In this document: in pieces, positions 50,667-59,478 of the stretch | Position numbering within the stretch: position 1 is the first letter of the stretch | How the letters are laid out: every line of letters starts with the position of its first letter | NCBI RefSeq assembly: GCF_009834345.1 | Contig: NZ_CP035042.1 | Coordinates: forward strand, 744,001-808,000 | DNA: 64,000 nucleotides | Direction of reading: 5' to 3' | Origin: Billgrantia tianxiuensis | GTDB lineage: Bacteria > Pseudomonadota > Gammaproteobacteria > Pseudomonadales > Halomonadaceae | Notes under the pieces: generated by a model | The model's database searches: none | What the model was told of the DNA's origin: nothing | Seen by the model: only the letters and a program-made list of their open reading frames with translations | Position numbers and translations under genes: made by a program

Positions 50667-52658
50667 ATGAAGAGTTTTTTTAGTGATGCTGAACATCAAG
50701 ATAGCCCACTTCGGGCGTTGACCGACTTTCTTGATCAAGAAGACCGGAACGAGAAGGCTGGAAGATATGATGATATGAAGTTTATCGGTTATGTTCTGGA
50801 TCTCGGTTTCGATGATGCGACAATAATTACGTCCGACCCGTTCAAGAAAGCTGTGGGTGGCGTGCCACGAGGGTCTTTTTTAATCATGGCGCCTGATTCA
50901 CTGGAAGGAATGCCGCCCCATTTTACTCTGTTGAGGGTAAAAGCCACTGCGCCGACGCCATTGTCTCGTGACGTGCAGCAAACATATTTTGAACTCCATA
51001 AGAAATCGATGCCGGCCCTAGATATTTGGACAAAGGGTGAGCTGCAATGGGGCGCACTGTCAGCGAACGTACTGGGGATGTTTTTTCCTGACCAAAGCGA
51101 TGCTGAAAAAATTATTTTTTCCGGTGATGTGAACAATATTGTAAGTGCGCACAGATATAAGGTCTATTCGCCTACCAAAGAGCTGCTAGAATTGGTGGTA
51201 AATGGTACCGTTCGACAGGAAAACCAGTTTCCTATCGGAAAACTTCGTCTCACAGAATGTTCGTTACCGTTCGCGAATAGTTCGCCACCGGATACTAATG
51301 TCAGAGTATCGACCAGCGACTTTCGTGGTTTTAGGACGGCGATGTTTGGCAAAACCAGACTGGGTAAGAGTAACGTTGTAAAAATCATTGCTCAAAGTAT
51401 TTTGGAGACTACAAAGGATGATAACAGCGTTGGACAGTTGATCTTTGACATTAACGGCGAATATGCCAATGATAATCCGCAAGATGGAAACAAATCGCTT
51501 CGTAGCGCCTACCCAGCACGTTGTGAGGTCTACGCGCTGACTCCTAGACCAAATACACCCTCTATGCCATTAAAGCTAAATTTTTACGAGCAGCCAGATT
51601 CGTGCATTCCCATAATTAGAAGTCTGTTAGAACAGGCTAATCAGACAGCTCAATATGTTCGAAGCTTTTCTAGTGTGCAACTGCCAAGTATTGGTGATGT
51701 CAATGCAATGAAGCCGGGTAGCCTGAGAACCCGTGCGGTGCGACGAATACAGATTTATTGGGCGATTCTGAAGAAAGCTGGATTCAATGCAGACGAGAAG
51801 CGTCTCAGAGCGCTAGGGCTTACAGGCGGATCCCGAAATGCACCATCGCATTTCGACCCCCATTTTAATCAGGCAGTGATTCAAGCAGTATACGGGCAAC
51901 AGCAGTACCAGTCACCACGAACTTTAGATGAATTGAAGACTCACCTTGAGAAAGTGGAAAGTTTCAGGCTGCAGAATAAGACCCATTCAGCAATTCAGGG
52001 TGTGTTTGATCCCGATGACGAGGCCCTTCTTGAGTTTTTTTCTCCAACTCTTGGCGGTGGTGCTAGGATTCTTCGCCCATTTATGATGTATCACGATCCA
52101 CAAGCAGGGCACTTCGTTCAGAAAATACTTGGAGCTTTGGACGGCGGTAAGACGGTAATACTTGATCTAGGTAATGCCTCGGATGATATTCGCCAATATT
52201 TCTCGGACCTTTTGTCCAGAGAAGTTTTTTCTCATCAAGAACAAAAATTCACAAATAATAATTTGGCAAATCATTTTATTCAGCTGTATTTTGAAGAGGC
52301 ACATAACCTATTTCCAAAGGACGACAAAGATTTCACAGGCGTATATGCCCGTTTTGCTAAAGAGGGGGCAAAGTTCCATATTGGAATGGTATATTCGACT
52401 CAATCCCCTTCAACCATTAATAAAGAGCTACTCGCACAGACAGAAAATTTCTTCGTTGCACACATGTCTTCTCAAGGTGAGGCTGAAAGTCTAGCCCGCT
52501 TGCAAGTTCAGTTTGATGGTTTGCAGCAGGATATTTTGAGGACTAGAACTCCAGGGTATATGAGAATGTTGACATTCTCCCATCGATTTATCATTCCTGT
52601 TCAGGTTAACAAGTTCGAGGCGACTGCTGCCGGATCTTTGGCAGAGAGTAACTGGTAA
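50667..52658 (+). CDS. HerA-like hexameric ATPase/translocase
   Basis: A 663-residue P-loop ATPase. An N-terminal beta-rich region precedes Walker A GKTRLGKSN (about 228-236), the DINGEY segment (261-266) and Walker B LYFEEAHNLFP (540-550, with the catalytic E543-E544 pair), and an R/N-containing late motif QSPSTIN. This is the FtsK-HerA organisation of a DNA translocase that loads a nuclease. It is followed by a NurA-like gene 10 bp on. HerA paired with nucleases is an established anti-phage design. The codon and base use is AT-rich, foreign to the flanking chromosome. An upstream in-frame start at 50637 lacks a Shine-Dalgarno. Confidence 0.85.
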   Translation: MKSFFSDAEHQDSPLRALTDFLDQEDRNEKAGRYDDMKFIGYVLDLGFDDATIITSDPFKKAVGGVPRGSFLIMAPDSLEGMPPHFTLLRVKATAPTPLSRDVQQTYFELHKKSMPALDIWTKGELQWGALSANVLGMFFPDQSDAEKIIFSGDVNNIVSAHRYKVYSPTKELLELVVNGTVRQENQFPIGKLRLTECSLPFANSSPPDTNVRVSTSDFRGFRTAMFGKTRLGKSNVVKIIAQSILETTKDDNSVGQLIFDINGEYANDNPQDGNKSLRSAYPARCEVYALTPRPNTPSMPLKLNFYEQPDSCIPIIRSLLEQANQTAQYVRSFSSVQLPSIGDVNAMKPGSLRTRAVRRIQIYWAILKKAGFNADEKRLRALGLTGGSRNAPSHFDPHFNQAVIQAVYGQQQYQSPRTLDELKTHLEKVESFRLQNKTHSAIQGVFDPDDEALLEFFSPTLGGGARILRPFMMYHDPQAGHFVQKILGALDGGKTVILDLGNASDDIRQYFSDLLSREVFSHQEQKFTNNNLANHFIQLYFEEAHNLFPKDDKDFTGVYARFAKEGAKFHIGMVYSTQSPSTINKELLAQTENFFVAHMSSQGEAESLARLQVQFDGLQQDILRTRTPGYMRMLTFSHRFIIPVQVNKFEATAAGSLAESNW

Positions 52659-52668
52659 AGGTAAAGTT

Positions 52669-53967
52669 ATGCCATATCAAATGGGAAAGCGCCTTTCTGG
52701 GGAAAGGGCTAGTAAGCTCGGTCATTTAGATGTTGTAAATAGTGAACTTGTTAATGAACTGATCCAAAAATTTGAAGATCAGGAGCCAGCGAAGATTGAG
52801 TCGCCAGCAAATTGGGAGGCTATCCCCGATGGTGAAATTCCGCTGCGGTTGATTTTTGCCGTGGATGGATCAAAGCAGACTATCCGTTCTGACTTTCCTC
52901 CATATAAAGAGCTCTCGTTCATAAAGACTGCACTGCTAAGACTAGACCAGCACGCCATTGAAAAACTTGATCCGCTTGCGCCACACCCAATGGCGCTGCG
53001 AGACATAATGTCCGATTCCGGGATGTACCATGCTACTGTTCTGCCGCTTAAAGGGGTAAATATTAAAGGGCTGAGCAATTATGATGCTGTACGTAAGATT
53101 ATCTTCGATTCAATGCAGGATCGGTCACTGAACGCCGAGCCGTACAAAACATTAAAGTGGCTGGCATATGAAAAGTGGAGCGGTCAGAGTAAGTCTTCTC
53201 CAAGCTTCGGCTGTCCACACTGTGAAATGGAAGTGTGTGGTCTGCCCTTCGACCAAGATGAAGGAGCTTGTGAACACTGCGGCGGACATTTGTATCTTAC
53301 TGACATGATCGGATTTCACTTGGAAATGAGTGACGACGCAGCTCCTGACTCGGTGGCTACCGCGTATATGCTCATCCATGAAACCTTATTATTGTTTACT
53401 GGGATAAGATTTTTTTGGGAAGCAGAAAAATATAGTGTTCTTGGCAATGCCTTATTTATTAAAGATGGGCCTTTGTTTCTCAAGGGCCAGTATTCGAAGC
53501 TAGTCATTCCGTTAAGAAACTTCTTTGAATTTGCAAAACATAAAAATATCGCAGTCCATGTTGTTGGTCAGGAGAAGACAGGAGCTTTTTTCGATCATCT
53601 CGAGATCATTGCCCGGAACGCACCAGTCAACACATTTTTTGCTCCCTCCAATGAGTATATTCGGAAGGAAATTCAGCATCGCCCAGAGCGGTCAGAGCCC
53701 TATGGTTCGCGTACAAATTACGGAAATAAAATATTCGTGAAGTACGATGAATACCATCATCTTGTTTTATCTGTCCCTACCGGAAAATACACTGACACCC
53801 ATACGTCCGAAGTGTTTATAAGTCTTAGCAAGATACTTGCATCTTTGCCACCGATACTCAGCCATCGTTATGAATGCGCTCTGGTTCCGATAGAGCTTGC
53901 CAACGGCGTTGCTTCTTTATCAAGCTACCCTTCAGCGGCTATTCTTAAAGTATTTGCTGAGATTTAA
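52669..53967 (+). CDS. NurA-like nuclease with zinc-ribbon insertion
   Basis: A 432-residue protein immediately downstream of herA. It shows the NurA pattern: an early beta strand with an Asp (LIFAVDGSKQ, D66), a central strand with ALFIKDGPLFL (D266), and then HVVGQEKTG and the FFAPSNEYIRKE region. Between them a four-Cys zinc ribbon is inserted (C182, C185, C201, C204 in CPHC and CEHC), which simple NurA proteins lack. Expected role: DNA nuclease of a HerA-NurA complex. The assignment rests on motifs and the herA partner, so it is probable rather than certain. Confidence 0.65.
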   Translation: MPYQMGKRLSGERASKLGHLDVVNSELVNELIQKFEDQEPAKIESPANWEAIPDGEIPLRLIFAVDGSKQTIRSDFPPYKELSFIKTALLRLDQHAIEKLDPLAPHPMALRDIMSDSGMYHATVLPLKGVNIKGLSNYDAVRKIIFDSMQDRSLNAEPYKTLKWLAYEKWSGQSKSSPSFGCPHCEMEVCGLPFDQDEGACEHCGGHLYLTDMIGFHLEMSDDAAPDSVATAYMLIHETLLLFTGIRFFWEAEKYSVLGNALFIKDGPLFLKGQYSKLVIPLRNFFEFAKHKNIAVHVVGQEKTGAFFDHLEIIARNAPVNTFFAPSNEYIRKEIQHRPERSEPYGSRTNYGNKIFVKYDEYHHLVLSVPTGKYTDTHTSEVFISLSKILASLPPILSHRYECALVPIELANGVASLSSYPSAAILKVFAEI

Positions 53968-53988
53968 ATTTTTTGCTTAGAAAACGGC

Positions 53989-54091
53989 TGGGGCCGGGCT
54001 GATCACTGGCTTCATGTCGGGCATACGGGGCCGCGCGCCTTTCCAGGGCTGGCCGTTGCGGCGCTTGCTCAGCGGGAGTAACGTGCGTGCC
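53989..54091 (-). pseudogene. fragment of dadA (internal, near 3' end)
   Basis: About 100 bp is closely similar to 59621-59727 inside the intact dadA (GGGCTGATCACTGGC..., CTTTCCAGGGCTGG, GTGCGTGCCAC). It ends exactly where the second guaA 3' copy begins. It is a remnant with no coding capacity, marking the right edge of cargo block 1. Confidence 0.8.
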
Positions 54092-54220
54092 ACGTCAGCA
54101 GCAAGCCCCCGCGACGATGGAGGGGGAGTGAAGCGCGCCTGGGCAGCACGCATGATATCGCTAGGCTGACCGGGATCAAGGGGCTATCAAAGGGTAGGCC
54201 CTTTTTTGCTTTCAATCCCG
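54092..54220 (+). repeat. direct repeat M: second copy of guaA 3' end plus terminator
   Basis: It matches 49726-49851 through the guaA stop and the GGGTAGGCC-T6 terminator. It sits at the junction of the two accessory blocks. The stretch 54221-54268 up to dam holds no feature beyond AT-rich leader DNA. Confidence 0.85.
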
Positions 54221-54268
54221 TAAACTGTTTATGCGCACCAGTTTTTTGTCATATACTGCAAGTTCGTT

Positions 54269-55122
54269 GTGAGTAACAGTGCAAAAGAAAAATACTGCAG
54301 CATATTTGGAGGGAAAGTGAAGCCATTTATTAAATGGGCTGGAGGGAAAAGGTGGTTGATCTCGAACCCAGTTTTTGAAATGCCAGCTTTTACTGGTAGG
54401 TATATTGAGCCTTTTCTAGGAGGTGGTGCGATTTTTTTTCATCTCCGCCCTAATTCAGCAATATTGTCCGACATAAATTTTCGTCTGATTGAGGCTTATC
54501 AGGCTATTCGTGATGACTGGAAGAAAGTAGAGGGGGAGCTTCGGCGTATGCAGAGGCTTCACTCGAAAGAGTATTATTACCAAGAGCGATCTAGAAAGAG
54601 AAGGGCTCTTCATAAAAGGGCTGCGCAGTTTCTTTACCTAAATAGAACCTGTTGGAATGGGTTGTACAGAGAGAATTTAAGAGGTGAGTTTAATGTTCCC
54701 ATAGGGACAAAAGATAAGGTGATTTTTGAAGATGAAGACTTTAAAGAAATAAGCAGCATCTTGCAAGGTGCTGAGATACTGTCTTGTGATTTTTCAGAAA
54801 CTATCGCCAAGGCTCGTGAAGGCGATCTTGTTTTCGTTGATCCTCCTTATACAACTGCGCATAATGTTAATGGCTTTGTGAAATATAACCAGAATATATT
54901 TAGCTGGGAGGATCAGCTTAGGCTCAAATGCTCGATAGCTGAAGCATTGGAAAATGGAGCTAAAGTTATATTAACGAATGCTGATCACGATAGTGTACAT
55001 CAGCTATACTCTGACATGTCTAGCTGTGTATCAGTAGGTAGGGCTTCTGTTATATCTGGAAAAGCGACTTCTCGAAGGAATACTAGTGAGGCCTTATTTT
55101 ACTTTGGAAATAGGGGGGGTGA
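54269..55122 (+). CDS. D12-class DNA adenine methyltransferase (Dam-like); 3' end probably frameshifted
   Basis: A methylase of about 284 residues with FIKWAGGKRWL (residues 20-30), SAM motif YIEPFLGGGAIFF (45-57), FLYLNRTCWNGLYREN and catalytic DPPY (191-194). It methylates adenine N6; the target site is unknown. Read as given, the frame runs 25 residues past FYFGNRGG into the next gene. One more G in the G7 run at 55113-55119 would give a TGA overlapping the next ATG (TGATG), the likely true end. The start is a GTG with no clear Shine-Dalgarno. AT-rich, island type. Confidence 0.85.
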
Positions 55123-55661
55123 TGTCGGGAAGGAGTTTTATAAGGAAAATCCAAGAGCATGCGATTTGGCGGTCTGTCGCTGAAGTTTTTTTTGCTGTAG
55201 TTTTTACTTTCGGGCCTATCGCGCTTCTTTCAGTTCCACTGACAGGTGGAGATGGCGACTTAAGTCGATCCACAGTCGGCAACAATTTTTGGTCATATTG
55301 GACTTCGGGTGAGTTGGCGTTACCTATTCTTGGGCTTTGTGGAGCAATAGCTGCTTTAGCAGTTGTTAATAGTCGTGCTCTTAATCGGGGATTGATATTT
55401 CTGGCTTGGATATCCGCACTGATGCTAGCGAGTGCTTGTGGTTATGCGCTATCAAAAAGTCAAGGATTTACACAGGGCTTATATCCGCAGGTAGTTTGGT
55501 TCGGTTTTATTGCATATGGAGTGTTGCTGTTTTTATGGTTGATTCTCTCGGTGAAAGCAAATAGTGGTGTTGAAAGAACGAACCCTGATGAGCGTGCAAA
55601 TGTTTTATTGAAAAGAAAGCATGAAATGTTAAAAGAAGGTGGTCGAAATGAAAGTGCTTAA
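55122..55661 (+). CDS. four-helix membrane protein of the dam-DGQHR module
   Basis: A protein of about 179 residues that I do not recognise. It has four hydrophobic segments (FFAVVFTFGPIALLSV, LPILGLCGAIAALAVV, LIFLAWISALMLASACGYAL, VVWFGFIAYGVLLFLWLIL) and a charged C-terminal tail (NPDERANVLLKRKHEML) predicted in the cytoplasm. It starts at an ATG coupled to the corrected dam stop, and its end overlaps the DGQHR gene by 14 bp. Tight coupling implies that the three proteins act together. Membrane proteins in defence operons often act as effectors, but that is inference. Confidence 0.7.
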   Translation: MSGRSFIRKIQEHAIWRSVAEVFFAVVFTFGPIALLSVPLTGGDGDLSRSTVGNNFWSYWTSGELALPILGLCGAIAALAVVNSRALNRGLIFLAWISALMLASACGYALSKSQGFTQGLYPQVVWFGFIAYGVLLFLWLILSVKANSGVERTNPDERANVLLKRKHEMLKEGGRNESA

Positions 55662-56841
55662 GGTCCTTAAGGTCGATCAACCTATTGGCGAATTTTATAT
55701 TGGTGCAATAGATAGTCGCGACTTGCTGGAAATAGCTACGGTTGATATACGTGAGTTTTCCGAAGGGAATCCAGGCGAGATAGATGGTATTCAGAGAGAG
55801 CTTTCTCCTGGGCGATTAAGTGCCCTTAAAGAATACGTTAATCTTGATTATGCAACCTTTCCAACTTCTGTGATACTAGCTATTGATGAAAGATGTGTTG
55901 AAGTAAAAGGAATAGGAGGGTGTGATGGTCTTTTTAATATGGAAATAAGTGGCTATGAGGGGGATGAAGACAGTCTCCCTATCCCCTTGAGCGAGACGGC
56001 TTTTGTCATAGATGGCCAACATAGATTGGCTGGGCTGATCGATAGAGATCATAAAAAGGGACCTTTTGAGGTAAATGTTTCCATTTTTGTCGGTGCAGAT
56101 ATAGCGGACCAAGCTGAAATTTTTTCGCGTGTGAACCTTGCCCAAACAAAAGTCAACAAGTCTTTGATGTACGATTTGTTGGATTATGCAAAAGAAAAAA
56201 GCCCATACAAAGTGGCTCATGACATTGTGGTTGCATTAAACAATGATGTTTTGGAGACAAGTGGCGAAGAAAAAATTGATGGACCTTTTTATCATCGTAT
56301 AAAAAGACTCGGAAAACGTACCCCTGGCGTTAGTGGAGAGACGCTTGCGCAAGCAACTGTAGTAAATGGATTGCTTAGGCATCTGCCAAAAAACCAAGAA
56401 AAAGAAAGAAGTAAAAGCATACTTGGATTTGGTGGGCGTCGTGAACCGAGGGAGAGTTGGCGAGATAGAATATTTGTAAATTTTTATAGAGAAGAAGATT
56501 TTCTTTCTATACTCCTTATTGTATCTAATTATTTTGAAGCGGTCCGGCAAAAATGGCCAGTAGCTTGGAATAGTGAAGAGCAAGGAATGATACTTTCAAG
56601 AACAACTGGATACAACGCATTAATTCGCTTCCTGAAGGATGCTTATCTGGAATTGGTCGATAGCCCAAGAGTAGTTGAAAAGAGCGAGTTCTTAGAAATT
56701 TTTTCTAGAATTGATATTCCTGATGAAGAATTAAACAGCGAAGTTTATTTGCCCGGAAGTTCTGGTGCTGGGCTTCTGTATAGACATTTGGTTCAGCAGG
56801 GGTTAAAAAATAGTCTGAGCAGGCAGGCGGAGCTATTATGA
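55648..56841 (+). CDS. DGQHR-domain protein (DndB/DpdB-like fold)
   Basis: A 397-residue protein with the signature AFVIDGQHRLAGL at residues 118-130 and the downstream IFSRVNLAQTKVNKSLMYDL helix common to DGQHR proteins. DGQHR domains occur in DndB, the regulator of DNA phosphorothioation, and in DpdB of the 7-deazaguanine DNA system, both ParB/sulfiredoxin-like NTP-binding folds. None of the other dnd or dpd genes is present here. It overlaps the membrane-protein gene and probably reads or regulates the modification state made by the Dam-like enzyme. An ATG after AAGAAGGTGG sets the start. Confidence 0.75.
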   Translation: MKVLKVLKVDQPIGEFYIGAIDSRDLLEIATVDIREFSEGNPGEIDGIQRELSPGRLSALKEYVNLDYATFPTSVILAIDERCVEVKGIGGCDGLFNMEISGYEGDEDSLPIPLSETAFVIDGQHRLAGLIDRDHKKGPFEVNVSIFVGADIADQAEIFSRVNLAQTKVNKSLMYDLLDYAKEKSPYKVAHDIVVALNNDVLETSGEEKIDGPFYHRIKRLGKRTPGVSGETLAQATVVNGLLRHLPKNQEKERSKSILGFGGRREPRESWRDRIFVNFYREEDFLSILLIVSNYFEAVRQKWPVAWNSEEQGMILSRTTGYNALIRFLKDAYLELVDSPRVVEKSEFLEIFSRIDIPDEELNSEVYLPGSSGAGLLYRHLVQQGLKNSLSRQAELL

Positions 56842-57254
56842 TAATTTGTATGTGTGTACAGTGTCTGGTATTCGCCTGACACATGCCATTGTGGGCTCCA
56901 TATAGCTAAACAGCTTATCAGCGCTTTTCAGAGTTGCTTTATTCGTCGCTCTAAGGAGTCCTATCTTGAAGACGGTATAGGGGTCTTGCTGTTCATGTTG
57001 CGGCTGCTGTCAGGGCCGCCCATGTAATTATCAAGCTTCCAGGGTCGATTGGTGATTATGGCTGTTTGCTTTTATCTCCGGCGACTCAACGCTATCTTGC
57101 GACGTGCTACCTTTTCTTCGATGGTCATAGTTGTTTCCCCCATGATGTTACAACCGAGCGTCAGACACTCGTTCTATAACCCCGGGTAGCACTATGACTG
57201 CTTTGCTTTCAGCAGCCGACTATCAGGCAAATACCGTCACACCTCAGCTTTAGT
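56842..57254. other. gene-free stretch after the DGQHR gene
   Basis: About 410 bp with mixed composition and stops in all frames. A short minus-strand frame near 57060-57140 (starting MGETTMTIEEKVARRK) may be debris of a mobile element but is too short to name. I see no other feature. Confidence 0.5.
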
Positions 57255-57485
57255 GCCCGCGGGCGCCACAAGGGCGCCCGTTTTCGTAATGGCGTAGAGG
57301 TCTCATCAGAAGCGATCGACGCGGAACGGTGCCATATCCACCGCGGACTCTTCACCCTTCATCATCTGGGCGAGCCACAGCCCCGCTTTGTCGGGGGCGG
57401 GCCGATCACCGGCTTCATATCGGGCAGGCAAGGCTGCACACCCGCTGGCTGAGCCGCTGGAAAAGGGTAGCTGCCAGCGAGGGTC
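57255..57485 (-). pseudogene. dadA 3' end remnant with terminator
   Basis: Minus-strand remnant of the D-amino-acid dehydrogenase C-terminus. The last residues LWLAQMMKGEESAVDMAPFR and the stop at 57306 match the intact gene at 59.5 kb, as does the GGGCGCC hairpin beyond it. About 66 bp are missing between repeated GGGCGAG motifs, and the upstream part degenerates after 57480. It marks the right edge of cargo block 2. No gene was found up to 57541. Confidence 0.85.
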
Positions 57486-57541
57486 GAGCGGGAGTGAGCC
57501 AGGCAGCTTGTGGCAATGGCTCAGCTGCTGCTGAAGGGGCG

Positions 57542-58435
57542 TCATCGCGCTGCATGTTCGAGCGCTGCGGTCAGCACTTCGGAGAGGCCGTGCCCAGCGC
57601 TGCCATCCTCGTCGAGACGTGGATTGTAGATGGTGACCTCGAGACCGACCGCCTTGCCGCTTCCCATGGCGATCCGCAGCGCCATCTCCAACTCGCCCCA
57701 CGACAGCCCGCCGGGGACACGAAAATCAACGGCTGGCATGATGGCGTCGTCAAGGCAGTCGGCGTCCAGGTGGATGAAGAAGCCATCGAGTTCCGGGCGC
57801 AGCAAGTGGTCGACCGCTTCACGTGTCGCGGCCTCGATTCCCATTTCGCGCACGACGGGAAGGTCGAGCGCCTTAAGCTCTTTGGGCAGCGGTTGGCTTC
57901 CGAACTCTTCCTGATCCTTGTGATCGCGGTACGCGAGCGCGACGACGTCCTCCAATCGCACCAGTGGACCGCGGCCTTCGATGTCGGTAAGGAGCGTCGG
58001 TCCATGCCCGGTCGCGAAGGCAAGATCCATTGAAGCGCCCTCACCATTGGGTTCGGCCTCGGGCTGAAAAAAGTCAGCGTTGCCGTCGATAAAGAGCAAA
58101 CCGTAGCGGCCACGCCGTTTTAGGGCGAGCATCGAGCCCAGCAGGATTGTGCAGTCGCCGCCAAGGACGACGGGAAACTCGCCCGCGTCAAGCAGCGTCT
58201 CCATCGCATCGGCAAGCTTGGGCGACCAACTTGCGATCGCCTCGGCATTGAGGACTCCCGTCTCCGTATCGCGTATCGGTTGCCTGGGTGGCACCGCCAG
58301 CCGCCCGGCATGGCGTGCATTAATCCGATCCGCGAGTCCGAGTTCGAGGAGCTGCTCGGGTAAGCGCTCCACTCCTTCGGTCGCCAGACCCAGTGTGGAA
58401 GGCGCTTCGAGGATTGCATACGAATAGGCCGACAT
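57542..58435 (-). CDS. arginase/agmatinase/formiminoglutamase-fold protein
   Basis: A 297-residue ureohydrolase-fold protein. The metal loops are recognisable but changed: GGDC (C95 where arginases have His), DGNAD (N119 in place of His) and HLDADCLDD (D224, D226, D229). With both His ligands replaced, Mn2+ binding, and so hydrolysis of a guanidino substrate, is doubtful, although a subfamily with GGDC is common. It starts at the ATG preceded by GGAGG. It is next to a LysE-type amino-acid exporter and dadA, suggesting amino-acid metabolism. GC-rich, not part of the AT-rich cargo. Confidence 0.82.
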   Translation of the reverse strand: MSAYSYAILEAPSTLGLATEGVERLPEQLLELGLADRINARHAGRLAVPPRQPIRDTETGVLNAEAIASWSPKLADAMETLLDAGEFPVVLGGDCTILLGSMLALKRRGRYGLLFIDGNADFFQPEAEPNGEGASMDLAFATGHGPTLLTDIEGRGPLVRLEDVVALAYRDHKDQEEFGSQPLPKELKALDLPVVREMGIEAATREAVDHLLRPELDGFFIHLDADCLDDAIMPAVDFRVPGGLSWGELEMALRIAMGSGKAVGLEVTIYNPRLDEDGSAGHGLSEVLTAALEHAAR

Positions 58436-58677
58436 CTGTGCCTCCGGGACTTGAAACATGTCCTAGACTCGCGACCGCTAATCGCCGTCCAGAGTTCCTT
58501 GCAGGCAAACGAACAATCGGACCGCAAATCTTCTGGGGCGCTCGCGCTCGGTAACTCATTCGCGGCGCCGATTCCTCTAAATCGAGGTGGCTGGCCGTGT
58601 TGCTTTTCAGGTGGGCGGCATGGATGCTTTATTAAGTGTGCTGAACGTTATCGCTATCCTCATGCGAGGAACACCTT

Positions 58678-59292
58678 ATGCCTCTGGAACTCTGGCTCTC
58701 CTTCTGCCTGGCCTCGCTGTTGATCATCGCATCCCCCGGCCCGGCCGTGGCCCCGCTGGTCGCCACTGGGGTCAACCGTGGGCGACGGGCGGCCCTGGCC
58801 ATGCTTCCCGGCTTCTTCCTGGGTGACCTGCTCGCCATGACCCTATCGTTCGCCGGGGTCGGCGCGCTCTTGATGGCTTCCGCCGAGCTGTTCCAGGTAT
58901 TGAAGTGGCTCGGGGCGGCCTATTTGCTGTACCTGGGCATCAAGATGTGGCGCGAAGCCGGCCAGTTGGGCGATCTGCAGACCACGGGCACGGATATTCG
59001 GCTCGGCACTGCCAAGGCGTTTCTCGTCACTGCGCTGAACCCCAAGAGCCTGGCCTTTTTCATGGCCTTCATGCCTCAGTTCGTGGCACCCAGCCAGCCC
59101 TTGTTGCCGCAGTTGGCGATCCTGTTCTCGACCTTCCTGATCATCGGCGTACTCAGCGACCTTGCCTTCACCTTCCTGGCGACCAGCGGTGGCCGAATGT
59201 TGAGCGCACGGCTGCGCCGTATCTTGCACCGTACCGGTGCCTGCAGCCTGATCGGGGCAAGCGCCCTGGTCGCCGCCATGCGGCGGCCTTGA
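58678..59292 (+). CDS. LysE/RhtB family amino-acid exporter
   Basis: A 204-residue protein with six helices and the family N-terminus LWLSFCLASLLIIASPGPAV, then NRGRRAALAMLPGFFLGDLL and TALNPKSLAFFMAFMPQFV. It exports amino acids or derivatives; the substrate is unknown. It is preceded by GAGGA and divergent from the arginase-fold gene. Its end faces dadA. Confidence 0.92.
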   Translation: MPLELWLSFCLASLLIIASPGPAVAPLVATGVNRGRRAALAMLPGFFLGDLLAMTLSFAGVGALLMASAELFQVLKWLGAAYLLYLGIKMWREAGQLGDLQTTGTDIRLGTAKAFLVTALNPKSLAFFMAFMPQFVAPSQPLLPQLAILFSTFLIIGVLSDLAFTFLATSGGRMLSARLRRILHRTGACSLIGASALVAAMRRP

Positions 59293-59438
59293 GGGGCGCC
59301 GGATGCGCGGCTGTGGGACTACTTGAGCGCAACTGGCCTTGCTCGGCGCGTAGTTGGCGTACCAACTGGCCTAACTCTTCGCTGTGGCGAATGGGAGTGA
59401 CCAAGGGGCAGGGGAGACGTGGGAAGCCATCACAAAAC

Positions 59439-59457
59439 GGGCGCCTCAAGGGCGCCC
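59439..59457 (-). terminator. dadA terminator
   Basis: GGGCGCC and GGCGCCC form a 7-bp stem around a 5-nt loop, followed on the minus strand by GTTTTGTG. A near-copy lies at 57260-57285 with the dadA remnant. Confidence 0.75.
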
Positions 59458-59478
59458 GCTTTCGTTATGGCCTCACCT

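Noticed and set aside
49726..54220. A simple integrase-type island with att sites
   Set aside because: The repeats are long and diverged, extend through the terminator, are joined to dadA fragments, and no integrase is present; a plain attL/attR reading does not explain these.
54269..56841. A Dnd phosphorothioation or Dpd 7-deazaguanine system
   Set aside because: Only the DGQHR domain is shared; no DndA/C/D/E or DpdA-type genes lie nearby.
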